A stretch of 64,000 bases of DNA from Flavivirga jejuensis (GTDB taxonomy: Bacteria > Bacteroidota > Bacteroidia > Flavobacteriales > Flavobacteriaceae). The notes below the pieces were generated by a model. It was not told the origin of the DNA. It was given only the letters and a program-made list of their open reading frames with translations, and searched no databases. A program made the position numbers and the translations under genes. Location: assembly GCF_030540765.1 (NCBI RefSeq), contig NZ_JAUOEL010000004.1:62001-126000 (forward strand), written 5' to 3'. Below are positions 26,512-36,203 of the stretch, in pieces. Within the stretch, counting starts at the first letter, position 1, and each line of letters begins with the position of its first letter.

Positions 26512-26515
26512 TATT

Positions 26516-28288
26516 ATGAGTGATTCTGTATATAGTAGTTCAACCAGTCAAATAGAGGTAGAAATCCTGATTGAAGGCGAATCAGTAGGGAAAGAATTCC
26601 CTATTACCAAAATTAGTGTAGAAAAAAAGATTAATGAAATTCCTAAAGCCACCGTTCATTTAATTGACGGAAATCCAGTAGAAGGGGATGATAGTTTTAA
26701 GTCTGCTACAAAAATTAAAATAGGAAGCGCGATTGAAATCAAAGCAGGCTATGAAACAAATACCGAACTAATTTTTAAAGGGGTGATCTCTGAAAAAAAT
26801 ACAGACCAGGATAAAAAAGAAATTCCAACTATGATATTGGAATGTCTGGATAAGGTTGCTGCTTTAACCGAAGGGATAAAAACGAAAGTTTTTTACAAAA
26901 AAAGTGACTCAGAAATTGTAACCAGTATTGTATCTGATTATGGTTTGGAGAAAACCATTTCCATTTCACAAGGAGCTAAATTTGAGCAGTTAGTTAAATA
27001 CAAAACCAGCGATTGGGATTTTATCAAAAAAAGAGCGCAAATTAACGCATGTATTTTAGTTGCTGATGACGGTAAACTTACGGTAGCATCCCCTCAAGTG
27101 AGTGCGGCTGGCATTCGAACACTTAAATATGGAGACACTGTTAAAGAGCAAAGCCTAACGGTAAGTGATGCCAATCAGCCAACAAAAGTGACAGCAGTTT
27201 GTTGGGATCCCTCTCAGCAAAAACTAATAAAAGCAGTAGCTACAGAGCCCACTGTAAATAAACAAGGTAATAGTGATGGAAAAAAACTAGCAAAAAATAA
27301 AGGAACAGAACACACGTTGCAAACTAGTAACTTTTTAGAACAGGAAGTACTTAAAGCATGGGCTAACGCGTATTTAGCAATCCTGCGTATGATCAAAATT
27401 AGCGGTAGAATTAATACCCAGGGAGATCCCAAATTAAAACCAGATACAACCATAACTTTAGAAGGTTTTGGAGACAATTACAACGGAAATGGATATATAG
27501 GCGCAGTAAAGCATACTATTTTACCAGGCGATTGGGAAACAGAAATTGAATTAGGATTACCTAAAGATTCGACAGGTACAGATGAAAATAGTGGGGATGC
27601 CAGAGCAACAACATTTACAGGTTTACAAATAGGTGTGGTTAAAAAAATTCATGAAGACCCTGAGAATACCTATCGTATTTTGGTTACCGTACCTAGCTTT
27701 CCAGAAATAGCAGAAGGCATTTGGGCGCGTTTTGCTACGCCTTATGCAACTAAAGAAAAAGGATTCTTCTTTTACCCAGAAATTGGTGATGAATTAGTGC
27801 TGGGGTTTATTGAAGGAAATTCGTCCCATCCTATTATACTAGGAAGCTTGTTTAGTAAGAAGTATACAGCCCCCTATACACCAGATGATAAGAATTCGAT
27901 CAAAGCCCTAGTGACCAAAAACGATTTGAAAATAGAATTTAATGATGAAGATAAAATCATCACTATTGCTACACCTGCAGGGAATCAAATTGTAATTTCC
28001 GATAAAGACAAGGAAATAGGTATTACCGATGAGAATAAAAATACCATAACCCTAAGTAAAAACGGTGTGGTTATAGAAAGTAAAGGGAATATAGAGCTAA
28101 AAGCAACCAAGGATATTATTTTAAAAGGGAAAGCGATTAAAATGGAAGCAAACGCAAACATTGAGGCTAAAGGTTTGGATATAAAAATGAAAGCAAACAA
28201 AGCAATAGCCTTAGAAGGAAATGCCACAGCAGAATTAAAAGCAAGTGGTAAAACCTCTGTAAAAGGTGCTATGGTTGCACTCAATTAG
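26516..28288 (+). CDS. VgrG-like spike/hub protein (Afp8-like)
   Basis: A 590-residue fusion of a gp27-like hub and a gp5-like beta-helical spike. The N-terminal half (about 10-350) carries the phage late-control D/VgrG fold (FPITKISVEKKINEIPKATV, KAGYETNTELIFKGVI). An OB-fold (about 375-465) shows PSFPEIAEGIWARFATPYA, GFFFYPEIGDELVLGFIEG and HPIILGSLFS. A C-terminal repetitive spike (about 480-590) has short strands such as IVISDKDKEIGI, VVIESKGNIELKATKDI and LKASGKTSVKG. The PAAR-like protein at 18.3 kb would cap it. It acts in the particle, not secreted by a signal peptide. The length is normal for the family. Confidence 0.93.
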   Translation: MSDSVYSSSTSQIEVEILIEGESVGKEFPITKISVEKKINEIPKATVHLIDGNPVEGDDSFKSATKIKIGSAIEIKAGYETNTELIFKGVISEKNTDQDKKEIPTMILECLDKVAALTEGIKTKVFYKKSDSEIVTSIVSDYGLEKTISISQGAKFEQLVKYKTSDWDFIKKRAQINACILVADDGKLTVASPQVSAAGIRTLKYGDTVKEQSLTVSDANQPTKVTAVCWDPSQQKLIKAVATEPTVNKQGNSDGKKLAKNKGTEHTLQTSNFLEQEVLKAWANAYLAILRMIKISGRINTQGDPKLKPDTTITLEGFGDNYNGNGYIGAVKHTILPGDWETEIELGLPKDSTGTDENSGDARATTFTGLQIGVVKKIHEDPENTYRILVTVPSFPEIAEGIWARFATPYATKEKGFFFYPEIGDELVLGFIEGNSSHPIILGSLFSKKYTAPYTPDDKNSIKALVTKNDLKIEFNDEDKIITIATPAGNQIVISDKDKEIGITDENKNTITLSKNGVVIESKGNIELKATKDIILKGKAIKMEANANIEAKGLDIKMKANKAIALEGNATAELKASGKTSVKGAMVALN

Positions 28289-28361
28289 CACAAGGTTATG
28301 TGAATTTGGGATAAAAATATTTGATACATAATTGCTTGTTCTAGATATGTATGTCATCCCA

Positions 28362-28452
28362 TGTTTACAAAAGGAAAGTGTCATTCCGAAGGAGGTACGA
28401 GGAGGAATCTCATGATTCTGAGATTTTTCATTGCATTCGAAATGACAATCAA
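28362..28452. repeat. Palindromic ATTC-GAAGGAGGTACGA repeat, copy 1
   Basis: GTCATTCCGAAGGAGGTACG, then GAATCTCA...TGAGATT and CGAAATGACA form an imperfect inverted repeat in the 195-bp gap between the spike and gp25 genes. It is related to the elements at 29112-29192 and 54148-54234. Confidence 0.6.
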
Positions 28453-28483
28453 GACCATAATTTTCAGCTAAAAAGAATTAAAA

Positions 28484-28891
28484 ATGAATACAAAAGAAAA
28501 AAGTACATTTCTAGGAACTGGATGGCACTTTCCTATAAAATTTAGTGCATATACCAAAGATGTAACCATGGTAAGTAATGCCGAATGTATTGTACAAAAC
28601 ATAAGGATGTTACTTTCTACCCGACAAGGGGAAAGACCCATGTATCCAGAATACGGACACCAATTATATATAATGATTTTTGAAACCATGGATCAGACAT
28701 TAATCTATAGGGTTAAAGAACATTTGGAATATATTTTTATGATTCATGAACCACGGATCACTCTGGAAGATATTATCATTGAAGAAAAAGAAGATTATGA
28801 AAATATCATTCTTATAGACCTTCATTACCTCATTAGAGAAAGCAATACACGAACCAATTTAGTATTCCCTTACTATTTAATAGAGAAGTAA
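28484..28891 (+). CDS. Baseplate wedge protein, gp25-like (Afp9-like)
   Basis: A 135-residue GPW/gp25 family protein that initiates sheath assembly at the baseplate. It shows the family start FLGTGWHFPIKF, then NIRMLLSTRQGERPMYPEYGHQL (in parts), and an acidic helix-strand end with IIIEEKEDYENIILIDLHYLIRES. The conserved GERPM.PEYG motif for contact with the sheath is intact. An alternative frame at 28351-28545 overlaps its start but is a shadow. It is separated from the next wedge gene by 555 bp of repeat-rich DNA. Confidence 0.92.
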   Translation: MNTKEKSTFLGTGWHFPIKFSAYTKDVTMVSNAECIVQNIRMLLSTRQGERPMYPEYGHQLYIMIFETMDQTLIYRVKEHLEYIFMIHEPRITLEDIIIEEKEDYENIILIDLHYLIRESNTRTNLVFPYYLIEK

Positions 28892-28934
28892 AATAAAACA
28901 TAACAATATTAAATTTGTTTCTTTTTGCGACCTT

Positions 28935-29012
28935 TTTATTAGTCTTAACTGTAGTTAAAAGGATATACTTTAGTGCATGTGGCTTTCAGCATCTAAAAAT
29001 TTCTGATAGGAA
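28935..29012. repeat. Dispersed intergenic repeat, copy D (partial)
   Basis: The first half of the repeat family seen at 3128 and 10565: CTTAACTGTAGTTAAAAGGA, TACTTTAGTGCATGTGGCTTT, CAGCATCTAAAAATTTCTGA and a shortened AGCCTGTTGGCAGCT palindrome. The hairpin end is absent. Confidence 0.55.
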
Positions 29013-29075
29013 ACAGCCTGTTGGCAGCTCAATGTCGTTAAGTTAAGGCTAAAATGTCAGTCTGAGATCTGTGTT

Positions 29076-29249
29076 AAAAATTTTAACTAGCGTATAAAAT
29101 GACGTAGTTTGGGTGTCATTCAGAAGGAGGTACGACTGAAGAATCTATAGAGATCAATAATAAAGATTCTTCGCTGTGCTCTGAATGACAAACGATTGAA
29201 AATTAATCATTTATGAAATCCGTCATTTTATACGCTAGTTAAAATTTTT
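29076..29249. repeat. Palindromic MITE-like element with 29-bp perfect terminal inverted repeats
   Basis: Bases 29076-29104 are repeated in perfect inverted form at 29221-29249. They enclose 116 bp that is itself palindromic (TCATTCAGAAGGAGGTACGA...AAGAATCT...AGATTCTT...TCTGAATGACA). The inner part is shared with 28362-28452 and 54148-54234. No coding capacity. The remaining bases to 29446 hold nothing I recognise. Confidence 0.75.
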
Positions 29250-29446
29250 ACTTGGTACAGGCAATCTAATCCCGATTTTTAGCAGGATCAAGGTGTAATA
29301 CCTTAACCCTTGCGGTATTTATTATTAAAAAGTAAGTCTGTTTAATAAGTAAAGCTACCTACATAAAAAAACTCCGCAGTTATACCCTTTATTAGATTTA
29401 TGCTTTATAAGAACTTTGTGTTTTAATGAATTAAGAGATTCTAGAA

Positions 29447-32400
29447 ATGATAAAACAAAACGCGTTTAATAGTATTCCAAATAGTACCACAAGAGATGAT
29501 AGAGTAACGCAAGAATTAATACCAGAGACCATTGGTTTAGATCAAAGGCCTTTAATAGCATTAATTGCAGAAATACGATCTATAGCTAAGGATATTCATT
29601 TTATAGATGAAACAAAAACTAATTTAGGCACCTGGCAACAATTTCTAGATGAAGATATACTATTTTTTCTGGGGCAACTTCAACAATTTTCTACAGAGAA
29701 AGCCTATCAACAAATAGTGAGTACCCCTTCAGGAACACTAAAATCTTATTTAAGACATTTAGTGAAAACGGTAGATCATTGGTATAAAAAAGCACTGTCT
29801 CTTAGTATAGATCCTTTATCGTTCGAATTGGAAAATGCTATTAATAATCAATTGAAAAAATCGAGTAGACATTTAGAAGAGAAGGATTTACAATCCCTTC
29901 ATCATATATGGCAGATTTCCACAAAAGAAGAATGCGTTTTAGAAAAAATGTCCCTTAAAAAAAGTATAGAAACCTTTGAAGAAACCATTCTATATATTCA
30001 AAGTCTTTGTAAAACTCTTTTTGATACCTATGCCGCTAAGCAAGAAATTTCAAAACCACATGTCGCATTAATTCTTAGTTTTTTAAAATTATACAAACAC
30101 ATTCAAGATAAATTTAATAATCTTACTAAGAAACACTTAGATTATTACTTTCAAGAACTTTTAGGACAATCCAAAAAAAGAAAGGAGCCAGAACGAACAC
30201 CCGTTTTTTTTGAGTTAGCCAAAGAAGCTAAAGGCGTTGTTTTACCAAATAAGACTGTGTTGATGGGAGGCATAGAGGAAGATGGTGAAGAAATTTTATT
30301 TGAAACCATGGAGGATTTGAATATTTCTAAAGCAACACTTACCGATTTAGTTACTATTTATATTGCAAATAACCTTCATATTTCACCTCACAATAAAGCG
30401 GGACTAATTACTGGTATCTATGAGAATACAATAGAAGACGTTTTAGAGCTGAATCCTAATAATACCCCACTTCAATTATTTGGACAAGATGGTTTTGAAG
30501 CTACCGAATTATATCCTATTTCACATTCAGAAATAGGATGGGCAGTTAGTGGTCCCATATTCATACTAAAAGAAGGATTGCGAAAAGTAACCTTAAATTT
30601 TAATATAGAGAAAGAAAGTTTATCTGCATTTAAAAAACAAATGCAAAAGATAACCAAGGATACTGGAACCAAAGAGAAGGTATGGATCCATCGTTTTTTT
30701 AATCAAACATTTAAACTGTCTTTAACAACAAACGAAGGATGGTTTTTTGTAACCCAATTTCTTTCTACAATAAAAGAAACAGAAAAAGACTACCAGCTTA
30801 CCTTTTCTTTCTCTTTAGCGATAGATGCACCCGCTATAACATCCTATAATAAAGAAGTACATAAAGGAACGTATAAAACAGGATACCCTGTTCTAAAAAT
30901 AGTTTTAGATAAGAACAAAGTATATTACCCGTATTCATTTTTAAGGCATAGTAGAATTAATACCATCCATACCAAAGTAGAGGTTCAGAAATTACGAAAT
31001 TTAGAGGTCTATGATCAATATGGTAGGCAAGACACCTCAAAACCTTTCTATTTATTTGGTCCGCAACCTGGAAAAGCAGCAGCATGTTATGTTGGTTATG
31101 ATGAATGGCGATATAAATCCTTAACAGCACTTGATTTTAAAGTAAAATGGTATCAGATTTCTAATGCTAATTTAGCAGCTATCTATAGGCAATACCCCGA
31201 AAAAATAAAGGCAGACAGTTTTAAGATTAGTATAAGTTCTTTGTCTAACCGAAAATGGAAAGCGTCCAAAAAGTCTTTGCAAGCCATTCCATTGTTTCAT
31301 AAAACAAATGATGATATAGAGACGGAGACCTTAATAAACATCCATGAACCAGTTATTTTAAAAATGGTTCCTGATTTTGAGCATAAAGAAACTCCTGTAT
31401 TTGATGAAGCAAAAAACGGTTATTTCAGATGGCAGCTCGTAGCTCCAGATTTTGGTTTTGGACATGATATATATACCGCATTGGTCAATGAAAAAGTGTT
31501 GGAAATAGCAAAAGATCCGAAAAAGGCAAGAAAAAAAAATATCCAAATTCCACCAACTCCTTTTTCTCCAGAAGTACAATATATTGAGGCGAGTTATACT
31601 GCCGAGCAGGAATTTATTCTTCATTCTGAAGAAGGGAAGCGAACAGACAAACGTTTTCCGTTTGAGTTGTTTCATATTCATCCTTTTGGATTGCTTTCTA
31701 CAGCGACACAAACTTATGTGAAAAACCGATCGCTGCTTCCTTATTTTGAAGATAAAGGGTATTTATATATGGGCATAAAAGATGTGACTCCATTAGAAGA
31801 ATTATCCTTTTATTTTAAAATAGAAACACAACGCGTAGGGGTTATTACTAAAGAACCTCTGGAAATAAGCTGGGAGTATTTATTGGGCGAATATTGGAAA
31901 CGTACCTCCAGTACCTTTCTGCTCTATGATGGTACCGATCATTTTCAACATTCAGGAATTATTCGTATTAAAATGCCCAAACACTTAGAGCATCACCATC
32001 CGTTGTTTGAAAAAGAAAAAGCCTGGTTACGACTTTCGGTTTCTAATACATTGAGCTCACAAATGGGAAAAGTAGTGTGTATTCAACTAAATGGCGTTGA
32101 AACCATTAGAAAAATAAACAAAAAAAGTAGCTCTCAAACTACGGTAACAAAACCAAATACTATAGATGCAATCTATACCCCAATTCCAGGAATAAAATCT
32201 GTATTACAACCTTTTATCCCTACAGGAGGTGTTGTTACAGAAAAGCAACAGGATTTTTATACACGGGTTAGTGAGCGTTTGTTTCATAAAAAAAGAGGGG
32301 TACTCCCTTCTGATTTTGAGGTACTGATTTTAGAAGCTTTTTCTCAAGTATACCAAGCCAGTTGTTTTCCTTCAACCTTGTTTCCAAAAGACGTACCACC

Positions 32401-33031
32401 AGGAACAATACAGATTATGGTACTACCCTTTATTTATGAAGATACCCCAGAAGGGGAACGAAAATTTAATGGGTATACCTTAAAAAAAATAAAACAATAT
32501 ATAGAAGGTTTGTGCATGCACCACAAATCATTAATTATAAGCAATGCGTTTTATGAAACCATACGGGTATCTTGTACAGTTACCTTTGATGATGCCTATG
32601 AAACAGGAACAGCATTACAAAAGTTGATCACCACTATAAATCGTTTTATAGCTCCCTGGATATTACAAGACAATGAAAACGGAGTAAATACAAGTCCGCA
32701 ACATCAAATTTTACATCCTAGTAGTCTATTAAGTCATCTGCTGGCCTTGCCCGAAGTACTGTATATTAGTGGGCTGTCTATGGTGCAAATCCATCAATTT
32801 GAAAAAGATAAAACCTATGACTATAGAGAAACCATGGGGATGGATGAAGAAGCAGGTTTGCAACCCACGAAACCCTGGTCTGTTTTTGTACCTAGTATGG
32901 CACATAATATTGAGGTTGTAAACGAACTTATAAATACCAAAGCAACACATTTACAAATAGGAACCATGGAAATTGAAAACGATTTTATTCTAAAAACCAA
33001 AAATGATAATGAAAACAACAGAAAAGAATAG
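29447..33031 (+). CDS. Baseplate J-like wedge protein, Afp11-like
   Basis: A 1194-residue baseplate protein, the larger of the two J/gp6-like wedge proteins. The N-terminal about 230 residues are helical. The middle is an insertion-rich beta region. The C-terminal third has the baseplate-J pattern: FIPTGGVVTEKQQDFYTRVSERLFHKKRGVLPSDFEVLILEAFSQVYQASCFPST (in parts) and PPGTIQIMVLP. A final domain has FIAPW and LLSHLLALPEVLYISGLSMVQIHQ. It should pair with the Afp12-like protein (8.4 kb) to form wedges round the hub. It overlaps the next gene by 29 bases. Family assignment rests on the C-terminal part. Confidence 0.85.
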   Translation: MIKQNAFNSIPNSTTRDDRVTQELIPETIGLDQRPLIALIAEIRSIAKDIHFIDETKTNLGTWQQFLDEDILFFLGQLQQFSTEKAYQQIVSTPSGTLKSYLRHLVKTVDHWYKKALSLSIDPLSFELENAINNQLKKSSRHLEEKDLQSLHHIWQISTKEECVLEKMSLKKSIETFEETILYIQSLCKTLFDTYAAKQEISKPHVALILSFLKLYKHIQDKFNNLTKKHLDYYFQELLGQSKKRKEPERTPVFFELAKEAKGVVLPNKTVLMGGIEEDGEEILFETMEDLNISKATLTDLVTIYIANNLHISPHNKAGLITGIYENTIEDVLELNPNNTPLQLFGQDGFEATELYPISHSEIGWAVSGPIFILKEGLRKVTLNFNIEKESLSAFKKQMQKITKDTGTKEKVWIHRFFNQTFKLSLTTNEGWFFVTQFLSTIKETEKDYQLTFSFSLAIDAPAITSYNKEVHKGTYKTGYPVLKIVLDKNKVYYPYSFLRHSRINTIHTKVEVQKLRNLEVYDQYGRQDTSKPFYLFGPQPGKAAACYVGYDEWRYKSLTALDFKVKWYQISNANLAAIYRQYPEKIKADSFKISISSLSNRKWKASKKSLQAIPLFHKTNDDIETETLINIHEPVILKMVPDFEHKETPVFDEAKNGYFRWQLVAPDFGFGHDIYTALVNEKVLEIAKDPKKARKKNIQIPPTPFSPEVQYIEASYTAEQEFILHSEEGKRTDKRFPFELFHIHPFGLLSTATQTYVKNRSLLPYFEDKGYLYMGIKDVTPLEELSFYFKIETQRVGVITKEPLEISWEYLLGEYWKRTSSTFLLYDGTDHFQHSGIIRIKMPKHLEHHHPLFEKEKAWLRLSVSNTLSSQMGKVVCIQLNGVETIRKINKKSSSQTTVTKPNTIDAIYTPIPGIKSVLQPFIPTGGVVTEKQQDFYTRVSERLFHKKRGVLPSDFEVLILEAFSQVYQASCFPSTLFPKDVPPGTIQIMVLPFIYEDTPEGERKFNGYTLKKIKQYIEGLCMHHKSLIISNAFYETIRVSCTVTFDDAYETGTALQKLITTINRFIAPWILQDNENGVNTSPQHQILHPSSLLSHLLALPEVLYISGLSMVQIHQFEKDKTYDYRETMGMDEEAGLQPTKPWSVFVPSMAHNIEVVNELINTKATHLQIGTMEIENDFILKTKNDNENNRKE

Positions 33032-33755
33032 CACTGATAAATTATTGAATAGAGAAACTCTGGCAGAATTATTTAAAGATGGCATGAAGCCTTCTGGGGC
33101 TATATTTTCGAATTTAATTTACTCTATGATCAATAAGTTAGACGATGGCATAGAGAAAAATTTTGATCATGGATTAAGCCTTTCCCCACAAGGGAATACA
33201 GCAGAAAACTTATTAAGTCTTTTTCATCAGATTGATGACGGATACGCCGCCTGGTCTTTGGGCTTAACTTCCAAAGAGGATGGCGCAGGGCTAAATTTTA
33301 AAGAAGGAGATAATAGTATAAGTCGCTTATATATAAAGAAAGGAGGCGGAATAGGTATCAATACCACCACCCCAAAACATGCTTTGGATATAAAAGGGGA
33401 TCTAGGAATACAAAGTAGAAAAGGAACTTATGCTAATGGTACTATTATGGCAAACGGCAAGTGGCAAACCATTCTTACCAATCAAACCGACTGCAAACTG
33501 CTGGAGGTTAGTGCCTGTGCCAAAGGAGGAAAAGGCGAAGGGAAATATGCCGTGCTCCATGCTTTTGCGCTTAATCCCTTTTCAGGAAAAAGAGGACGTA
33601 TTAGAAAGTTTCAAAGCTATTATGGATGGAGATGGTGGCGACGTATACAATTGCGTTGGGTCGGCACATCTTTTAACTATAGTTTAGAGATGCGTACGGT
33701 AGTTAATTATGGAGAAAAGGGCACTATAGACTTTCATATTACGCAGTTGATTTAG
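33003..33755 (+). CDS. Probable tail-fibre/baseplate appendage protein
   Basis: A 250-residue protein. The N-terminal part (RETLAELFKDGMKPSGAIFSNLIYSMINKLDDGIEK, in parts) matches a motif found in proteins directly after the J-like wedge in Bacteroidota eCIS. The middle has GGGIGINTTTPKHALDIKGDLG, a linker type common in phage fibres and adhesins, and the end is beta-rich with many aromatic residues (YYGWRWWRR). It is likely to be the receptor-facing or structural appendage. The ATG at 33003 overlaps the previous gene by 29 bases; an ATG at 33009 is equally possible. Functional assignment is inferred. Confidence 0.6.
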   Translation: MIMKTTEKNSTDKLLNRETLAELFKDGMKPSGAIFSNLIYSMINKLDDGIEKNFDHGLSLSPQGNTAENLLSLFHQIDDGYAAWSLGLTSKEDGAGLNFKEGDNSISRLYIKKGGGIGINTTTPKHALDIKGDLGIQSRKGTYANGTIMANGKWQTILTNQTDCKLLEVSACAKGGKGEGKYAVLHAFALNPFSGKRGRIRKFQSYYGWRWWRRIQLRWVGTSFNYSLEMRTVVNYGEKGTIDFHITQLI

Positions 33756-33955
33756 ATTATTTTAACGGCTATGCTTAACTCGTTTATATTTAACTTGTTT
33801 AAGTCTTTCATTAAAGGAGTTTCATAGAAAATTGCAGCAAAATTCTTAAGTGAATTTGTATAGGAAACAATGTGATTTGCTTTATAATACTGTGGATATA
33901 GATGATTTATAAAAACCTATAACAAAGGATAAAAGCAAATATTAAAAAATGTATT

Positions 33956-34918
33956 ATGTATGAACAATTAAAGAAATCAAGAAAGAATAAAAGTAAAATG
34001 ATTGTCAATTCTATTGATAAGAAAGGAAGAAATATAAAACAAGGATTTGGTTTTGTTGAAAGTAGTGGAGGAACTATTACTCAAAGAAAACCACAAAGAG
34101 TAATGAATCATGATATGTCAGTAAGACAAAAATCTGCAGATCAGAGAATAATGTCCAAGTTACTTTCTTCAGAAAGAACACAGGAATATTGTAATGTTTT
34201 ACAAAGACGACTAAAGGTCAGTTCGGGTACATTTAGTAAAGATTATAGTAATTTAAGATGGGCAAAAGAACAAGGAACAGAGGTTGGAGGACAAAATTCA
34301 GGGCAGGCACAAACAATTAGCGAGAGATTAGGTTATTTTTTTGAAGGAAATTTTAATCATAACGAAGCTCTAAATATGATGAATGCACATATGGTTGCAA
34401 GTTCGTTTGGCGGAGATGGCAGTAATGTAGATAATGTAAGAGTATGGAGTAGAACATTTGAAAATAACATATGGACTCCTCAAGAACAAGAGATCCATGG
34501 AGAACTTCGTATAGGTCTTGGGCATTCACCAGATTGGGATAGCTTTGATAATGAAGCTGTAAATGATGTTGAAACAAATGAAGATGCTAAACTAACTGTT
34601 ACTCCAATAATGGGGTTACCAGCTTGGTGGAATGGGGTTAATCAAATAATGATAGCTAGATATCAAGATGATCTTGATGAGGGGATTGTTTGGTCTAACA
34701 ATAATGATATAGAGGCATGGAATACTCTTCAGGATTTGATTATTAAGCATATACCAAGGGAAGTCGGAACATCATGGTCATTGAGAACTAGTGTCAGTGG
34801 AATTAAGCATAACGATTTATCTTTATTTCCACAACTTAATCTAAAGCCCTTAGAAAGTATGTTGGAAGAATCTGATGTATATGGTGGGTTTGGGTTTTTT
34901 GATCAATCGTCAGATTAA
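33956..34918 (+). CDS. Probable eCIS cargo protein 4, His-Asn nuclease-like C-terminal domain
   Basis: A 320-residue protein with the cargo leader (MYEQLKKSRKNKSKMIVNSI, then DKKGRNIKQGFGFVES). A Gln/Arg-rich spacer to about 85 ends in EYCNVLQRRLKV. The C-terminal domain has NAHMVASSFGGDGSNVDNVRVWSRTFENNIWTPQEQEI (in parts, 143-180). This resembles the H..asslGG.g...N..p....FN...W...E pattern of beta-beta-alpha-metal non-specific nucleases, with candidate catalytic His145 and Asn160/Asn170. The call is pattern-based. The remaining C-terminus is acidic. Nothing that looks like an inhibitor is encoded near it. Confidence 0.62.
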   Translation: MYEQLKKSRKNKSKMIVNSIDKKGRNIKQGFGFVESSGGTITQRKPQRVMNHDMSVRQKSADQRIMSKLLSSERTQEYCNVLQRRLKVSSGTFSKDYSNLRWAKEQGTEVGGQNSGQAQTISERLGYFFEGNFNHNEALNMMNAHMVASSFGGDGSNVDNVRVWSRTFENNIWTPQEQEIHGELRIGLGHSPDWDSFDNEAVNDVETNEDAKLTVTPIMGLPAWWNGVNQIMIARYQDDLDEGIVWSNNNDIEAWNTLQDLIIKHIPREVGTSWSLRTSVSGIKHNDLSLFPQLNLKPLESMLEESDVYGGFGFFDQSSD

Positions 34919-35218
34919 AGAATGGGAAACACTAGCAAAATTTAAAAAAATTAAGAAAGAGTGTATATGAGATGATAAAAGGAAAACGTTAACTTAATAA
35001 ATGAGTATAAAAATTTAATTATCTACAGAAAAACTCTACAAACTCTAAGTTTTCTATTTAGAGAAGCGACTACTAGCAAAACATAAATAGAAGTTGAATA
35101 ATAAAAATATCGCATAACAAAACCTTAAAGTAACGAGGGTAACTTTTCTAAATTGTTATGGTGAATGATGGAGACAGTCTATAATCATTTATAAAATTCA
35201 TATTAAAAGGTTTAGAAT

Positions 35219-35998
35219 ATGTATGCACAAAAAGAAAATAAATATCAGTCAAATATTAATTCAGTTGTACAGAAGAAAAGAAGTATTAAGCAAGGGGTTG
35301 GATTAGTGGATAATCGAGATAGATCGATAACACAAAGATCAATCACGGACGATTCTACAGGTATAACCTACCATGATATGGGAACATTAATAAGAGCTAT
35401 GAAGGGGGCAGGTGTTTGGGATAATTCATTAGGAAAATCTCTTGGAAGGAAAGTGAACAGTAATGAAACACATCATGCAACATCATTAGCTAGCTTAGCT
35501 TTGGGACTTCAACAAGCTCATCAATCATCAAGGGCATCCAATGTTATAGGTAACAATCGAGAACAGAGAGTTGCCGTATTAATGGGAGGGAATGTAGCAA
35601 AAATTAATGGTCGTGACGAGGAAGTCGTAATAGGTGATGATGGTAACACAACACCAATAGATGTGCGTTCACCAACTGCAATAGGTATAGTTGGAGGAGC
35701 TGCTAAAGCGGAAAATTTGAGTCATTTCAAAGCTCGTGTTTTGGAATTAAAAAAAGCGGCTAACTATAACGGTTTGAATGCGGAAGTATGGCAAGATCCT
35801 AATACTCCCGATAGTGTAATATTGGCAGCTAGAGCTATTATAGGTAAAAATAATGTTTATAACATAGAAACAGGAAAAGTTTTTGAGATTTCTTCGAAAG
35901 TACCTATTAAAAAGATATTGCTTTTAACTGGTGCCTCTTTGGTTTTGGCTTTGGCATGGTGGTTAAGAAATCGAAACGAAGTAGTCGTAGAAGAATAA
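35219..35998 (+). CDS. Probable eCIS cargo protein 5 with C-terminal membrane segment
   Basis: A 259-residue protein with a shortened leader (MYAQKENKYQSNINSVVQKK, then RSIKQGVGLVDNR, about 11 residues shorter than the others between the start and NSV). The middle domain (about 45-215) has NETHHATSLASLALGL, VAVLMGGNVAKING, GDDGNTTPIDVRSPTAIG and NLSHFKARVLELKKAA. The Asp-Val pair and the basic helix would suit a PD-(D/E)xK-like enzyme, but that is uncertain. A hydrophobic segment ILLLTGASLVLALAWWL (233-249), flanked by KK and RNR, is unique among the cargo genes. It could insert into the target membrane or hold the protein until loading. Confidence 0.6.
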   Translation: MYAQKENKYQSNINSVVQKKRSIKQGVGLVDNRDRSITQRSITDDSTGITYHDMGTLIRAMKGAGVWDNSLGKSLGRKVNSNETHHATSLASLALGLQQAHQSSRASNVIGNNREQRVAVLMGGNVAKINGRDEEVVIGDDGNTTPIDVRSPTAIGIVGGAAKAENLSHFKARVLELKKAANYNGLNAEVWQDPNTPDSVILAARAIIGKNNVYNIETGKVFEISSKVPIKKILLLTGASLVLALAWWLRNRNEVVVEE

Positions 35999-36203
35999 TT
36001 TTGAATATAAAGATTAAAAAGGGTTTATATGTATTAGTGATTAAAAACAGCAAAAAAATAAAATTTAAGTGTTAAAGTAACAAATTCATATTACTACCTA
36101 AAAAATAAATAAACATAAAATCACGAATGTATTAAACTAGTTAAGGAGCCATCTAGCTTAAAGACAAAACTAATAACATTTAATAGAAAATAAAAAATAA
36201 GGT

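Noticed and set aside
28351-28545. 64-residue open frame overlapping the gp25-like gene
   Set aside because: It runs through a palindromic repeat and has no protein family features.
18272-33031. Type VI secretion system
   Set aside because: Tube, sheath and VgrG-like parts are present, but TssJ, TssL, TssM and ClpV are not, and the LysM adaptor and DUF4255 cap are eCIS-type.
33430-33687. Second frame inside the fibre-like gene
   Set aside because: A shadow of the gene at 33003 with no own start signal or family likeness.
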